Notes: generated from the sequence alone by a model not told the origin. A stretch of DNA of 64,000 nucleotides from Litoditis marina (GCA_964036275.1 OZ038434.1:28877511-28941510); one strand, 5' to 3'. Positions 10,759 through 20,089 are shown, counted from the stretch's first letter. Program-made: numbers and translations.

Positions 10759-11969
10759 CTACGGGGGGGGGGACGAAACAATGGCATCATCTATCCATGG
10801 TTCGAAAACAAACAACAAACCTGAGACCATGGCAGCTTTTTTACAAACATAGGGTGCCTGACGGTCGCAGTCTATATCATGCCATAGATAATTGCGTTCT
10901 CTGTTGATCTGAAAGTATAGATCGTGTGACACATTATTGGGTTCTACAAGCGCGTCTACTGGTGGGAGGAGTGTTTACAGTGAACTCTGCTAAGCTTACA
11001 ATTACAAGAGGCATAGATATTATTGAACACCACTAGTGGTACCAGCAAATGACGTACATTTGTCGAAAAGAAAGTTCGACAGAGTTTCGAGAATCTAGGT
11101 GTTCACATTTTTCAGGACGTACAGATTAGGGGATTCCATTCCTTTTCACTACACTTCAGAAAGATGCGTTGCTGATGCAGCATGAAACTCTCATTGTTCT
11201 CGGACAGTGTTGAGCAAACTTACCGCTGCACAATCGTCGTGCGCCGGCTGCTTCAGTTCTCGGTCCCATTTTGTGTAACTCGTTGCATCACTTTCATCCG
11301 TCCACTTCCAAGTATTGTCAATTTTGGTGAATCCTATCCATACCAGATGATACGACGACTTGGAGACTTTGGCTGGAAGGAACATTGAACTGAACATGAA
11401 AAAAGAGGACAATGAAATTGATGTGCTCATATCTTCTCCTCCTTTTATCTTGTAAACAATAGATGAACTTCCAGTGAAACTCACTTGTTACGAATTCTCG
11501 TTCCCCATCTGAATGAATTGATGCTAGATTTGCGTTTTCTCTAGCGCATAAAAATTCTGCGTTGAAGTACTCCATGGCTCCATCCCCGGCCTGAAAAAAA
11601 AGTATTTTACCCCACTTTGGCAAAGAGATGTGGCTCTGTTGTGAGTGATAATTACGCGCTCTCTTCCAGACAACTTTTGACAATCGAATCGCAAACTATC
11701 AATTTGTTTTTCCTAGCCGCTTTTCTAGGAATCGTCCGTGACCGACGTCTTTGTGCGGAGTGTGCTTCCATGAAACAAACGTAACAATTGTATGCATCTG
11801 TCCGGTTACGGCTCTTGTAAACGTTTGACTAGGAATAATTGAAACATAAAAAGAATGAGCTGTGAAAAGTATATTACTAACGTACCGATGACTGATGTTA
11901 AGAAAAACTCGCAACTCACTTTGTAACAATACAAGTTATGATATTGCCATCCCTGCTCACATGGTCCTT
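10759..11969 (-). CDS. C-type lectin domain protein, copy B
   Basis: Paralogue of copy A with the same exon sizes: 11920-11969 (50 nt), 11485-11590 (106), 11224-11372 (149) and 10759-10908 (150 to TAG at 10759-10761). It reads CEQGWQYHNLYCYK, then YFNAEFLCARENANLASIHS, then WIGFTKIDNTWKWTDESD, then NYLWHDIDCDRQAPYVCKK. All introns have standard ends: GTGAGT or GTAAGT donors and CTTCCAG, TTTTCAG or TTTCAG acceptors. This makes copy B the better gene of the pair. Six Cys are kept. As in copy A the sugar-binding loop lacks EPN/QPD and has WHD for WND, so the fold is likely used for non-canonical recognition. The last exon may instead splice at CTCAG|GTTTGT, since the C10 tract just before the stop looks non-coding. 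The signal-peptide exon upstream of 11969 was not found. Confidence 0.85.
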
Positions 11970-12391
11970 CTGGAATTGAAAACGCTATCATTTATTGAAA
12001 TCGAGTGAACTCCAGGTTTATGTTGTACTCCAAATGACTCTCACTTTCTCTGACATGCAGTCAGCAGAACGTTGACGTCAAATTTGTTCACGAAAAATGG
12101 TCATATTCGGGTAACTGGTTATTCAGCCTGAACATGAGGCTCCGCCTCTTTTGTGGCAGACTGAAATCACGCAAAACGCGTTTTTACCCGCGATATGGAG
12201 GAGTAACAAGGTTTGAATAGACATTACTCCACCTAGAGTATACATTTTTCGAAAAAATCAAAGATAGAGAGGTAGTTCAAATATTTCGGATATGTACTTC
12301 GCTTTCGTAGTATCTGTTGTTTTTATGTCTGTGCAAATGATTAAACTTAAACTTGCATATTTAATTAGTTTTTTTGCGAGAGCAGGTTTCT
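11970..12391. other. No recognisable gene
   Basis: Should contain the promoter or first exon of lectin copy B, but I could not identify a start codon with a signal peptide. Similarity to the corresponding region of copy A stops at the exon 1 acceptor. Confidence 0.4.
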
Positions 12392-12463
12392 AATCGCGCG
12401 CAGCGCGGAGCGCTGCTTGTGAGTTGTGTTTGGTTTGGCCAATGCGCACCCATTTTTAGCTTT
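12392..12463 (+). repeat. GC-rich dispersed repeat, inverted partner of 7115-7195
   Basis: Reads AATCGCGCGCAGCGCGGAGC, then TTTGGTTTGGCCAATGCGCA. Together with the inverted copy at 7115-7195 it brackets the lectin duplication. Confidence 0.65.
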
Positions 12464-12655
12464 TGAACCACAAAAGTCTTCAAATAATACAAGTTCTCAT
12501 AATTTAACAAACGAGAGAGCTAGAGATCTATTATATACATGTTGCGTGAAAAAAATTAGAAAAATCGGTCGAGTTTGAGAAAAGTTATGCTGTCGTGTCG
12601 TTATGAAAATTTCCATCGTCCCTAAAATTTTCGTTGAGTGTTCACAGTTCTTTGA

Positions 12656-13120
12656 CATTTGGCGCCGAAAAGCCCGTTCATCCGCCAATTGGCGCCAAAA
12701 TTGAGAACTTTGTATTTATTGGTCAAAGCCGTTCGTCCCAGTTCTTTTCACCAATTGGAGTAACATGGTTTTTTCCTCTCCTTCTATCTCCTCTTCCTTC
12801 TTCGTCATTTTATTTAATTATATTCGCAGTTTTATTTTAATATTTTACTACATGCTTATCTTCTTTATTTTATTTTACTTTCACCTATACATACTACGAT
12901 TTATTTTGATTTATCTTCATTTTACTATGTCTTCTTTATATGTATGATATGATTATTGGCGCCAAACGCTGACGCCCGCTGGCGCCAAATCAGTAAAAGC
13001 TTGCCTCGTACTGTAATGACTCCGATTTTTCACAAAGCTCAGATTTTCATGAAATAGGCGAAAAAATACGGTTTTGTGGTTTTTACATGTCGCCAACTTG
13101 GCGGTCAATTGGCGCCAAGA
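12656..13120. promoter_or_regulatory. Cluster of TTGGCGCCAA palindromes
   Basis: TTGGCGCC occurs at 12659 (followed by GAAA), 12689-12698, 12956-12965 and 13109-13118, plus CTGGCGCCAAAT at 12979-12990. The half-site TTTGGCGC resembles the E2F/DP consensus. The interval between (12760-12950) is T-rich low-complexity DNA. Whether this is regulatory or just part of a repeat family cannot be told from one window. Confidence 0.35.
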
Positions 13121-13279
13121 GTAATTTAAAAAACCAGGATCACATCGTTTGAGAACTAGACACTTCGCCCAGTTATCAGAATGTCTGATAGTCACCAATT
13201 TCCGAATTTCATTCTGATTGTTCTAGTCTATGAGTGATTGTACTGGTACAACTAACAAAAAAAGAACAATTAGTAAAAA

Positions 13280-14671
13280 GTGAAGGACCAGGAAGTGTGT
13301 GAGTTCTGTTCGGTTTCACTGTTTTCAGCAAAAAGAAATGCACAATAAGGGAGTGTGCAACACAAATAGAACATTACGTAGGTTTGCACAACGGTTCACA
13401 AAAAACATTCATTACAAAAATACGTACGTTGTGAACCGTTGTGCAGACCTATGTATCGGGCGCAGCGCGGAGCGCTGCGCAGATTAGTTTTTGTTCAGAG
13501 GTCTGCAGACATTCCAAAACAGTTCATTACATTTTTCTTCAAAGTCCGTCGACCATTTTATTAGATATTTGCATGAATCACTGAAAGGGCAACACGTCTA
13601 CGAGACATTAAGTTCACGTTCCAAGTAAAACTTGTTGAGAGGAGTTACAGGGCCCAACGTCTCGCAAAAATGGCTTCCGTGCGGGGCGGCGGCGGCGGCG
13701 CCGGCGACAAAAGTGTCCGCCTCCTCAAATCTCGGCATAGTTTCGCTCAAAATTAACTTATTACAAAAATTCTTATATTGTTAAAAAGCTATAAAAAAGT
13801 TGAGGTATACGAATTTTTCAGGTATGTCTGAAATTTGAATATTACGTGTGAGAGGGCCGAAAATGGTCTCGCAAAAAATCAAGGATAGACCGGTTTCGTG
13901 AAAACAAAAATGAAAGAAGAGTTTAACGTGTAGTAGGAAGACGTTTTCCAATGAAGAACTCATGACAAGCGGGTACAGCTTGGTTTTCACTCCTATTCAC
14001 AAGTCTGAATGGCGGATTGGATAAGAGCTCTATTCACGCACGGCGAACGAAGGTTCGATTCCTGCCTGGAGCACAAAGTTGCTCTCACTTGAACGAGGAT
14101 ACAACTACGCCAATCGCTCTGAACTACGGCGCCGGTAAAAACTCCAATAGAACCTCATGAAATTCCTTGTTTAGCTTATTGTTCAAAATATCATTTTTAT
14201 CAAAAATGATCGTTACTTCGTAACTATAGAAAAAGAGTTCAATTAGTATAAAAAACGGGTGTAAAGAAAGTAAAGATTAGTTTTGGATGAAACGTGAGCA
14301 AAAAATATGAAAGAAGTCCAATAAAAATATTTTGAGGAAAAGGCTAATCCGCTTTCCTTGAAGAAAAAAACAGAGTGTAAGCTAGATCATTGTGAATCGC
14401 AGTCAGAAGATTTCTTTTCGGTTACAAAAAACTCGGTATTAATTTATTTTTTCTGAAATTTGAAACCGAGCGAGATTAGCCTTTTCCTCAAAATATTTTT
14501 ATTGGACTTCTTTCATATTTTTTGCACACGTTTCATCCAAAACTAATCTTTACTTTCTTTACACCCGTTTTTTATACTAATTGTTCTATTTTTGTTGCAC
14601 ACTCCCTTATTGTGCACTTTTGCTGAAAACGGTGAAACCGAACAGAACTCACACACTTCCTGGTCCTCCAC
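13280..14671. mobile_element. Nested foldback element with ~92-bp terminal inverted repeats
   Basis: The ends 13280-13373 and 14582-14671 are inverted copies (shared GGACCAGGAAGTGTGTGAG, TTCTGTTCGGTTTCAC, GGGAGTGTGCAACA). Inside lie a 26-bp hairpin (13376-13401 with 13429-13454) and a 109-bp inverted repeat (14241-14349 with 14474-14582) that abuts the right terminal repeat. A GGC-rich microsatellite sits at 13684-13708. No transposase; the ORF at 13781-13990 (minus) is not recognisable. It looks like a non-autonomous DNA element with later insertions. Confidence 0.6.
14003..14073 (+). pseudogene. tRNA-like relic with box A and box B
   Basis: Box A-like TGGCGGATTGG at 14010-14020 and a perfect box B, GGTTCGATTCC, at 14052-14062 have tRNA-like spacing. 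The T stem (GAAGG/CCTGC) has one mismatch. The D stem keeps only two pairs, and the acceptor (GTCTGAA with CTGGAGC) is mostly unpaired. No T-run terminator follows closely. Either a decayed tRNA gene or a tRNA-derived short element; not a working tRNA. Confidence 0.4.
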
Positions 14672-15040
14672 GTTTTTTGTTCATTTCTATAGAATAACTT
14701 TTTAGACGTAGAATTAAAAAAAGAAATCGAAAATCTAAAGACGCTAACATATTCAATTTATTGTTCGCGTTGACCTCTTTTTTTCAGGCTGCGCACGGCC
14801 AACAAACCCATGTATAATGATCGCGAAATTGGAAAAATGAAATGAGACAGTTATTCACGATAGAGAATACGAAATTATCTACTGAACTTAGATTTTAGTG
14901 ACATAATTGATGGTCATACTGGTTAGTGCTCATCGTTCAGGTCAGGGTCCCGTCCCGTCCCGTCCCGTCATTTAGCACGATTTTTGATAGGGTGGTGATA
15001 ATATATCACTCATAATATTTGATCGAGTTACAGTTTCTCA
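14672..15040. other. No gene; short (CCCGT)n microsatellite
   Basis: A CCCGT pentanucleotide repeats about four times at 14947-14969. Otherwise nothing recognisable. Confidence 0.5.
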
Positions 15041-15471
15041 TTAGGGAGACTTCTTTGAACATGAAGTCTTCTTCTGACGTCGATTCTTACAGCAGTAATA
15101 TTTGTGTGGTTGATCTGAAACATCCTCATGGTTCCTGGAAGTAGTGCAAATCATACCTGGCGCTAGTGTTGTCTTTTTTGTGGTTGGTGACATTTGAGAT
15201 ACTGCAATCTTGGCAAGAAACAGTCCAAGTACGACATACCACTGAAAACATAGTATGAAAGTGTAAAACCGAAATACATTAGTAAATATAAGAATAAAGA
15301 TAAGATGGTTGGAAAATGAACTGCGTTTTGCAAGCCTCTTGTTCTCTGCCCGGCGCTGACCGCCCCGCGACACGCAGCGCGTCTGATGAAAAGTAGGATA
15401 CAGCAGCTCTTCTGGATCGCAGTTGCTCTGGGGTCTCCTGCTAATGCTAATACGATTCTGTGCAGAGACAT
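15041..15471 (-). CDS. Candidate small Cys-rich protein (unrecognised)
   Basis: On the minus strand a TTTTCAG acceptor at 15242-15248 precedes an open exon (15041-15241, 67 codons). It begins with the hydrophobic WYVVLGLFLAKIAVS, then a Thr/Lys-rich linker, then a basic tail with MICTTSR, KYYCCKNRR and TSCSK before the stop. Upstream, 15330-15471 is also open and GC-richer, reading SNCDPEELLYPTFHQTRC followed by dibasic RR and KR pairs, after a possible CACAG acceptor. They may be two exons of one secreted or membrane product, two genes, or chance. I could not find a convincing start codon or a family. Confidence 0.25.
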
Positions 15472-17132
15472 GTCACGTAATAGTTATTTTTCAAAGAACT
15501 TGAAATGTTCAAATAGTCGCGTCGCAACACTTGAACTGCTATGTGTAAAGTCGCTTCTCTCATGATCTCTCACAACTTGGAAGTTTTCGGAAATTTGATT
15601 GTGCTGGAATCAGTTATAGTTCACACCATTCCTACTGAGACTCCTACAGTAACCTCACAAATTTTGCGAAGGCTGTTGTGAAGCTTAAAATGTAGTTCAT
15701 GGAAAATGCTCTCGTATATTTACTCTACGTGACAGGGAGAATGAGGTACTAAAATCCTCAACTTCTTTGATCAAAAGTAAGTGAGCAAACCGGCTTGGAA
15801 GTTTCAAAATCCTACTGTAGGAGTCTCAGTAGGAATGGAAAAGACTATACAAACTGATAAAGCGTTTCAATGGTCAGATGCATTGCGAAGTGCCCGCACA
15901 GGTTACACTAGTTTACTATCGGAAAACGAAAGTTTGGCAACTTTGAGAATGATACATGTACATTTTCATACCATGATTGTACCGTACTAGTGATATGATA
16001 CAAAAAATAAAGGCTCTCACCAAGACAGGCAGCATTGTTCGCATGAATTCGAAATCACAATTCAGTTTATATATACGCAAATTTGATGGAGGATATCATT
16101 TATCGTGGGAGAAACTATGATTTTTCTCAAATTTTATTGAACATGTGATTGCCTACCGTTGCTACTTGAAACTATACAACGACAACGCATCACTTCTGTC
16201 ATTGAAAAGCAGGAATCAGTTGCGAATGGGAAAAATTGTGAAAGTGGGGTTGGAACTTAAATTTTCCTGTTTTGAACTATGATGATCGCCGTCTTCTAAC
16301 AAAGCAATGTGAATGAATTCATTTGTGCAAATATGTGAACACATGCAACCGGGTTGCATACAACCAAACCACAGGAGCACAATTATTAGGTTAGGGACGC
16401 TTGTTTATTTTCATCAAGCTGCTTAAGAACTACTAAATTGGATTGCCTCGCTCGGCCGCACAACTGTTTTGCAAGTGCGAAGGGCGTTCCCGGGCTGGTC
16501 CCGGGCGAACCACCTGAGCACGCGAACATTCAAACTTCGCGAGCTGTGAGGCAGTACCGGGACGGGATAAGCTCAGAGGAGGTACTGAGCAAAATTTGTT
16601 TCATTTACCAAACTATTTTTCGTACAGTTTTCCGTCGTTCTGATTTTCAAAATTGTTCTCATAACTGCCCATTCTCATAAGAGTATATATGTCCGCATTA
16701 TTGATAAAGGATATCATTTATCGTGCGATAAACAATGTTTTTATTGAATGTTCTTGAAAATGCACAAATTCGGAAAAGGTGGGAACATGCAACAATGGGA
16801 AGCCAATTTGAAAATTACGGTTTTTTAAAGTTTCTGCTAAACACGTGGGCAAAAAGTGTTAAGAAACTGAATGTGTTAAAGGGGGACAGAAAGGAAAGTT
16901 AATATGAGAGAGCTTATCAAGATAAACCGATAAGTATAACTTTTAATTCAAACTAACGAACCTAATTTGCATACGGTTGACACGTGTTTGCCTGTTTTGG
17001 CGCGCGCAACGTTATATTTAGGTACCCCGGGGTACCTAAACTAGCTTTCTTTTTAATGACCACCAGTCAAAATATCACAGAAATAACGTTCGAACTGGTT
17101 AAGTGACCCTAGAAAATCGCTTCTAGAATATT
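15472..17132. other. Largely featureless; small inverted repeats and a GC-rich patch
   Basis: A perfect 26-bp inverted repeat pairs 15626-15651 with 15813-15838. A motif around GGATATCATTTATCGTG occurs at 16091 and 16709. A GC-rich patch (about 16440-16590) stands out and holds an 80-codon plus-strand ORF (16438-16680) with no family I recognise. A perfect 24-bp palindrome lies at 17017-17040. Confidence 0.5.
17017..17040. repeat. Perfect 24-bp palindrome
   Basis: TTTAGGTACCCC followed directly by its exact reverse complement, no loop. GC-rich core in AT-rich surroundings. Confidence 0.9.
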
Positions 17133-17445
17133 TCGATTTCGTTGTTGAGTTTCCAAAAACATAGATTGAATTACACTTCTGGTTCTCGTGAGTTGGGTAA
17201 AAATGCTGCAGCAATTACGGCGAATTCGGGAAAACAACCCAAATTGTTTACGATTTGGCTGACCCTCATTTATAATTTATCGCGTACTAGGACATTCTTT
17301 CTATACTATTAGACAACGCAATTTCACGTGAATATTTGAAACAGATTTTCACGTAAGAAATAGCTTGAATTCTCCGTTTGTTCTCCGTTCATTATCTAAT
17401 GTTGGAGAGTATTTCGTTCTGAACAATTTATGCAGTTCTCTATTA
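17133..17445 (+). repeat. Diverged dispersed repeat, copy 2
   Basis: Counterpart of 4935-5172, longer because of interspersed extra segments such as 17210-17250. Shared anchor TATACTATTAGACAA at about 17302. Confidence 0.5.
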
Positions 17446-17563
17446 CTACGTAGTTCTATTATCCTCTTTGAAGGTTTTTATTGTACGTTTCCTCTTTAGT
17501 GTACGTTTCTGGTCTTTAAGATCCGACTGAAATGTCCATTTTTTTTTATCTTTAAAACAAGTT

Positions 17564-17953
17564 ATGAGTGTTGATTCTTTTGAAGAAAGAACGAATAACA
17601 AAACCAAGTATATGCATGCTGTTCGTATGTGCTGTGTTTGTAGTTTGATAGCTACTTTGATTATTTTTTGTAACTTCTGCGTGTTCACAGTTCAAACTAC
17701 AACAAAGAGGTTTGGCAGCTCCCATAGTCTAATCAGGTATGCTAATCTCTCCGACGTGTGTGCTGCTAATGCTCAATTGCAACTCTTTGCAAAGTTTCGC
17801 ATTTCCAAATTAAGAACTTTTACCGCATGTTTTCCGAGTCTTTTATATTTTTCTAATTCATTGAGCAAGTCAAACATAATTATCAGTAGGAACTGCTGCC
17901 TAACTGATGAAAGGAAGATAAAAAGGAAGATAAAAATCGAGATAATAATTTAA
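17564..17953 (+). CDS. Weak candidate: membrane-anchored ORF
   Basis: 129 codons open from ATG. Residues about 20-43 (MCCVCSLIATLIIFCNFCVF) form one strong membrane segment after a basic N-terminus, which would suit a type II membrane protein or the first exon of one. The layout of charged start, membrane span near residue 25 and short tail resembles the start of nematode cuticle collagens, but no Gly-X-Y repeat follows. A donor-like AATCAG|GTATGC at 17735 could end a first exon. The C-terminal part is Lys/Ile-rich and looks non-coding. Confidence 0.25.
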   Translation: MSVDSFEERTNNKTKYMHAVRMCCVCSLIATLIIFCNFCVFTVQTTTKRFGSSHSLIRYANLSDVCAANAQLQLFAKFRISKLRTFTACFPSLLYFSNSLSKSNIIISRNCCLTDERKIKRKIKIEIII

Positions 17954-18565
17954 TTTTCATTTTCTGAGGTTCAATGTTCGTTTTCATTCTGAAATGAAAT
18001 GCAGGTCATTGAAGCTGACTCGATTGGGATGTGGTTTGATTTCTACCCAGACGAAAATTTGAATGCAGACAGGGTTCAAACCTCAAACACTACAGAAAAA
18101 AATATCACGCACTTATAGTTCCTTCCTACGACATTGAAACAGTATACTTCAAAAGAATGCGACGAGTGAGATATTTCCGCCTCTGTAGTTCATAGTTTGA
18201 ACCCTTATGGTTCCAGATAAATGTTCGATAATTATGCTGTGTTCGATCAAACCACAACTCAAACTTCCATCTTTTCAAGCAACACCACCTTTCCATTCGT
18301 TTTTTGCAGAATCGAACACTGCTTCGAATCGAGGCGCGACGGATGGATCCCTGGAGAAACGAAAAATATTTATCTTTTGATCTACCCTCCATCGAAGTTG
18401 CAATTCAACATTTTCTGACCATTCCCAATTATTAGAAAAATCAAATACCAAGTGTGTGATCTTTCTCCACACTTCCCGAGTAAAAATTCAATTGAATTTC
18501 AGTTACTCCAAAAAACTCTCGAAAACTGTCAATTCCAGTTCCTTTGTGTGTCGAACAACGACTGT
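17954..18565. other. No recognisable gene up to the array edge
   Basis: ORFs of 65-100 codons on both strands (18126-18392 minus, 18275-18472 minus, 18452-18754 plus) overlap each other and look random. A TTTTTTGCAG acceptor-like site ends at 18309 but leads to no known domain. Confidence 0.4.
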
Positions 18566-18738
18566 ACCAGATTTCAACTTTTAATCGAAACTGAATTAAG
18601 TTCTATCGTATTTCCAACATTTTCCAATGCATTTCATGCCTTTTACACTTCCACTAACCCCTGTCTGTCTCTTATTTCTCGCGCTGCAAATAGCGCATGG
18701 ACGGACAGGTACCTCGATTGCTTGACTATAGAATCGCT

Positions 18739-18805
18739 GGGGGCTCAGTGGTAGAGCGCTCCCTTAGCATGGGAGAGGGCTGGGGTTCAATTCCCCATAC
18801 CTCCA
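18739..18805 (+). pseudogene. tRNA-Ala(AGC) pseudogene, 5-nt deletion
   Basis: 67 nt. Lacks the five bases TATAG between acceptor and D arm (reads GGGGGCTCAGTGG), which removes acceptor positions 6-7 and shortens box A. First copy at the array edge, as expected for a poorly homogenised end unit. Confidence 0.9.
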
Positions 18806-19286
18806 TAACTTTTTCATTTTTCAATTAAACTTTTTATTTTGCCGTAGAACGCAAAAACTAGCATTCTTACCTTCTTTTAGATGACTGTAGGTGTGTTTTC
18901 TAGCTCTAAGCGTCTTCAAAACAACTTTACTTTTTCAATAAAGTGTTGTTCAAAACTTACTTTGTTCACTAAAAATCTAACTGATTGCCAGATTATAATT
19001 TTTAATCGAAGCTGAATCAAGTTTTATCGTATTTCCGAAATTTCTTGCCGTAGAACGCAAAAACTAGCATTCTTACCTTCTTTTAGATGACTGTAGGTGT
19101 GTTTTATAGCTCTAAGCGTCTTCAAAACAACTTCACTTTTTCAATAAAGTCTTGTTCAAAACTTACTTTGTTCACTAAAAATCTAACTGATTACCAGATT
19201 ATAATTTTTAATCGAAGCTGAATCAAGTTTTATCGTATTTTTAACATTTTCCAATGCATTTCATGCCTTTTACACTTCCACTAACC

Positions 19287-19336
19287 CCTGTCTGTCTCTT
19301 ATTTCTCGCGCTGCGAATAGCGCATGGACGGACAGG
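19287..19336 (+). promoter_or_regulatory. Compound hairpin upstream of tRNA (type example)
   Basis: CCTGTCTGTC (19287-19296) pairs with GACGGACAGG (19327-19336), 10 bp with one T.G. Inside, GCGCT (19308-19312) pairs with AGCGC (19319-19323) over a 6-nt loop. It ends 29 bp before the tRNA. The element is present in every full module; variants CCTGTATGTC (22-37 kb) and GGACACG (48-64 kb) weaken single pairs without compensating change. Confidence 0.6.
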
Positions 19337-19353
19337 TACCTCGATTGCTTGGC

Positions 19354-19358
19354 TATAG
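19354..19358 (+). promoter_or_regulatory. TATA-like element at -12 of tRNA
   Basis: TATAG, 8-12 bp upstream of the tRNA 5' end within GGCTATAGAATCGCT. Kept in most modules, with variants TATATAA (33, 39-44 kb), CAATAG (24.6, 29.6 kb), TACAG (35.4, 37.9 kb) and TATTG (56.6 kb). It could help set the Pol III start site; this is inference. Confidence 0.4.
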
Positions 19359-19365
19359 AATCGCT

Positions 19366-19437
19366 GGGGGTATAGCTCAGTGGTAGAGCGCTCCCTTAGC
19401 ATGGGAGAGGGCTGGGGTTCAATTCCCCATACCTCCA
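19366..19437 (+). tRNA. tRNA-Ala(AGC), reference copy
   Basis: 72 nt, full cloverleaf. Acceptor GGGGGTA/TACCTCC; D arm GCTC-AGTGGTA-GAGC with G18G19; anticodon stem CTCCC/GGGAG closing loop TTAGCAT, anticodon AGC at 19398-19400; variable AGGGC; T arm TGGGG-TTCAATT-CCCCA. The acceptor holds G3.U70 and A73, the main alanine identity determinants for alanyl-tRNA synthetase. Box A TAGCTCAGTGG and box B GGTTCAATTCC match the internal Pol III promoter consensus. No intron, CCA not encoded. It reads GCU and, after A34-to-inosine editing, GCC and GCA codons. First intact copy of the array. Confidence 0.97.
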
Positions 19438-19441
19438 TAAC

Positions 19442-19446
19442 TTTTT
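19442..19446 (+). terminator. Pol III T-run terminator (type example)
   Basis: TTTTT starting five bases after A73, with a second T5 a few bases on. Most modules share it. Copies at 39757, 41019 and 43752 have T4 (AACCTTTTC), those at 42281 and 45014 AACGTTTTC; a second T5 backs these up. Confidence 0.75.
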
Positions 19447-19512
19447 CATTTTTCAATTAAACTTTTTATTTTGCCGTAGAACGCAAAAACTAGCATTCTT
19501 ACCTTCTTTTAG

Positions 19513-19647
19513 ATGACTGTAGGTGTGTTTTCTAGCTCTAAGCGTCTTCAAAACAACTTTACTTTTTCAATAAAGTGTTGTTCAAAACTTACTTCGTTTA
19601 CTAAAAATCTAACTGATTACCAGATTATAATTTTTAATCGAAGCTGA
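19513..19647 (+). other. 44-codon ORF carried by satellite monomers (type example)
   Basis: An ATG directly after the acceptor-like CTTCTTTTAG opens a 44-codon frame beginning MTVGVFSSSK and ending at TGA. It recurs in most monomers of both families. Monomers with GATTGCCAGATATAA stop at codon 39, and those with GGTGAC or GCTGAC lack the ATG. Not called as a gene: between families the changes include L/V, F/C and C/Y with no clear bias to silent sites. Confidence 0.2.
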
Positions 19648-19883
19648 ATCAAGTTTTATCGTATTTCCGAAATTTCTTGCCGTAGAACGCAAAAACTAGC
19701 ATTCTTACCTTCTTTTAGATGACTGTAGGTGTGTTTTATAGCTCTAAGCGTCTTCAAAACAACTTTACTTTTTCAATAAAGTGTTGTTCAAAACTCACTT
19801 CGTTTACTAAAATCTAACTGATTACCAGATTATAATTTTTAATCGAAGCTGAATCAAGTTTTATCGTATTTCCGAAATTTATT

Positions 19884-20089
19884 GCCGTAGAAGGCAAAAA
19901 CTAGCATTCTTACCTTCTTTTAGCTGACTGTAGGTGTGTTTTATAGCTCTAAGCGTCTTCAAAACAACTTCACTTTTTCAATAAGTTCTTGTTCAAAACT
20001 TACTTTGTTCACTAAAAATCTAACTGATTACCAGATTATAATTTTTAATCGAAGCTGAATCAAGTTTTATCGTATTTCCGAAATTTCTT
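19884..20089 (+). repeat. Satellite monomer, family I (type example, 206 bp)
   Basis: Starts GCCGTAGAAGGCAAAAACTA and ends TTTCCGAAATTTCTT. Contains AACAACTT..TTTTTCAATAAA..TTGTT, a potential hairpin, and an AATAAA hexamer. Family I variants differ at GAACGC/GAAGGC, TTTTCTAGC/TTTTATAGC and GATTACCAGATTATA/GATTGCCAGATATA; these types alternate in fixed orders that define the higher-order units. Confidence 0.9.

Noticed and set aside
18010..18100. Box B-like GGGTTCAAACC as a tRNA gene
   Set aside because: No box A at the right distance and no cloverleaf upstream.
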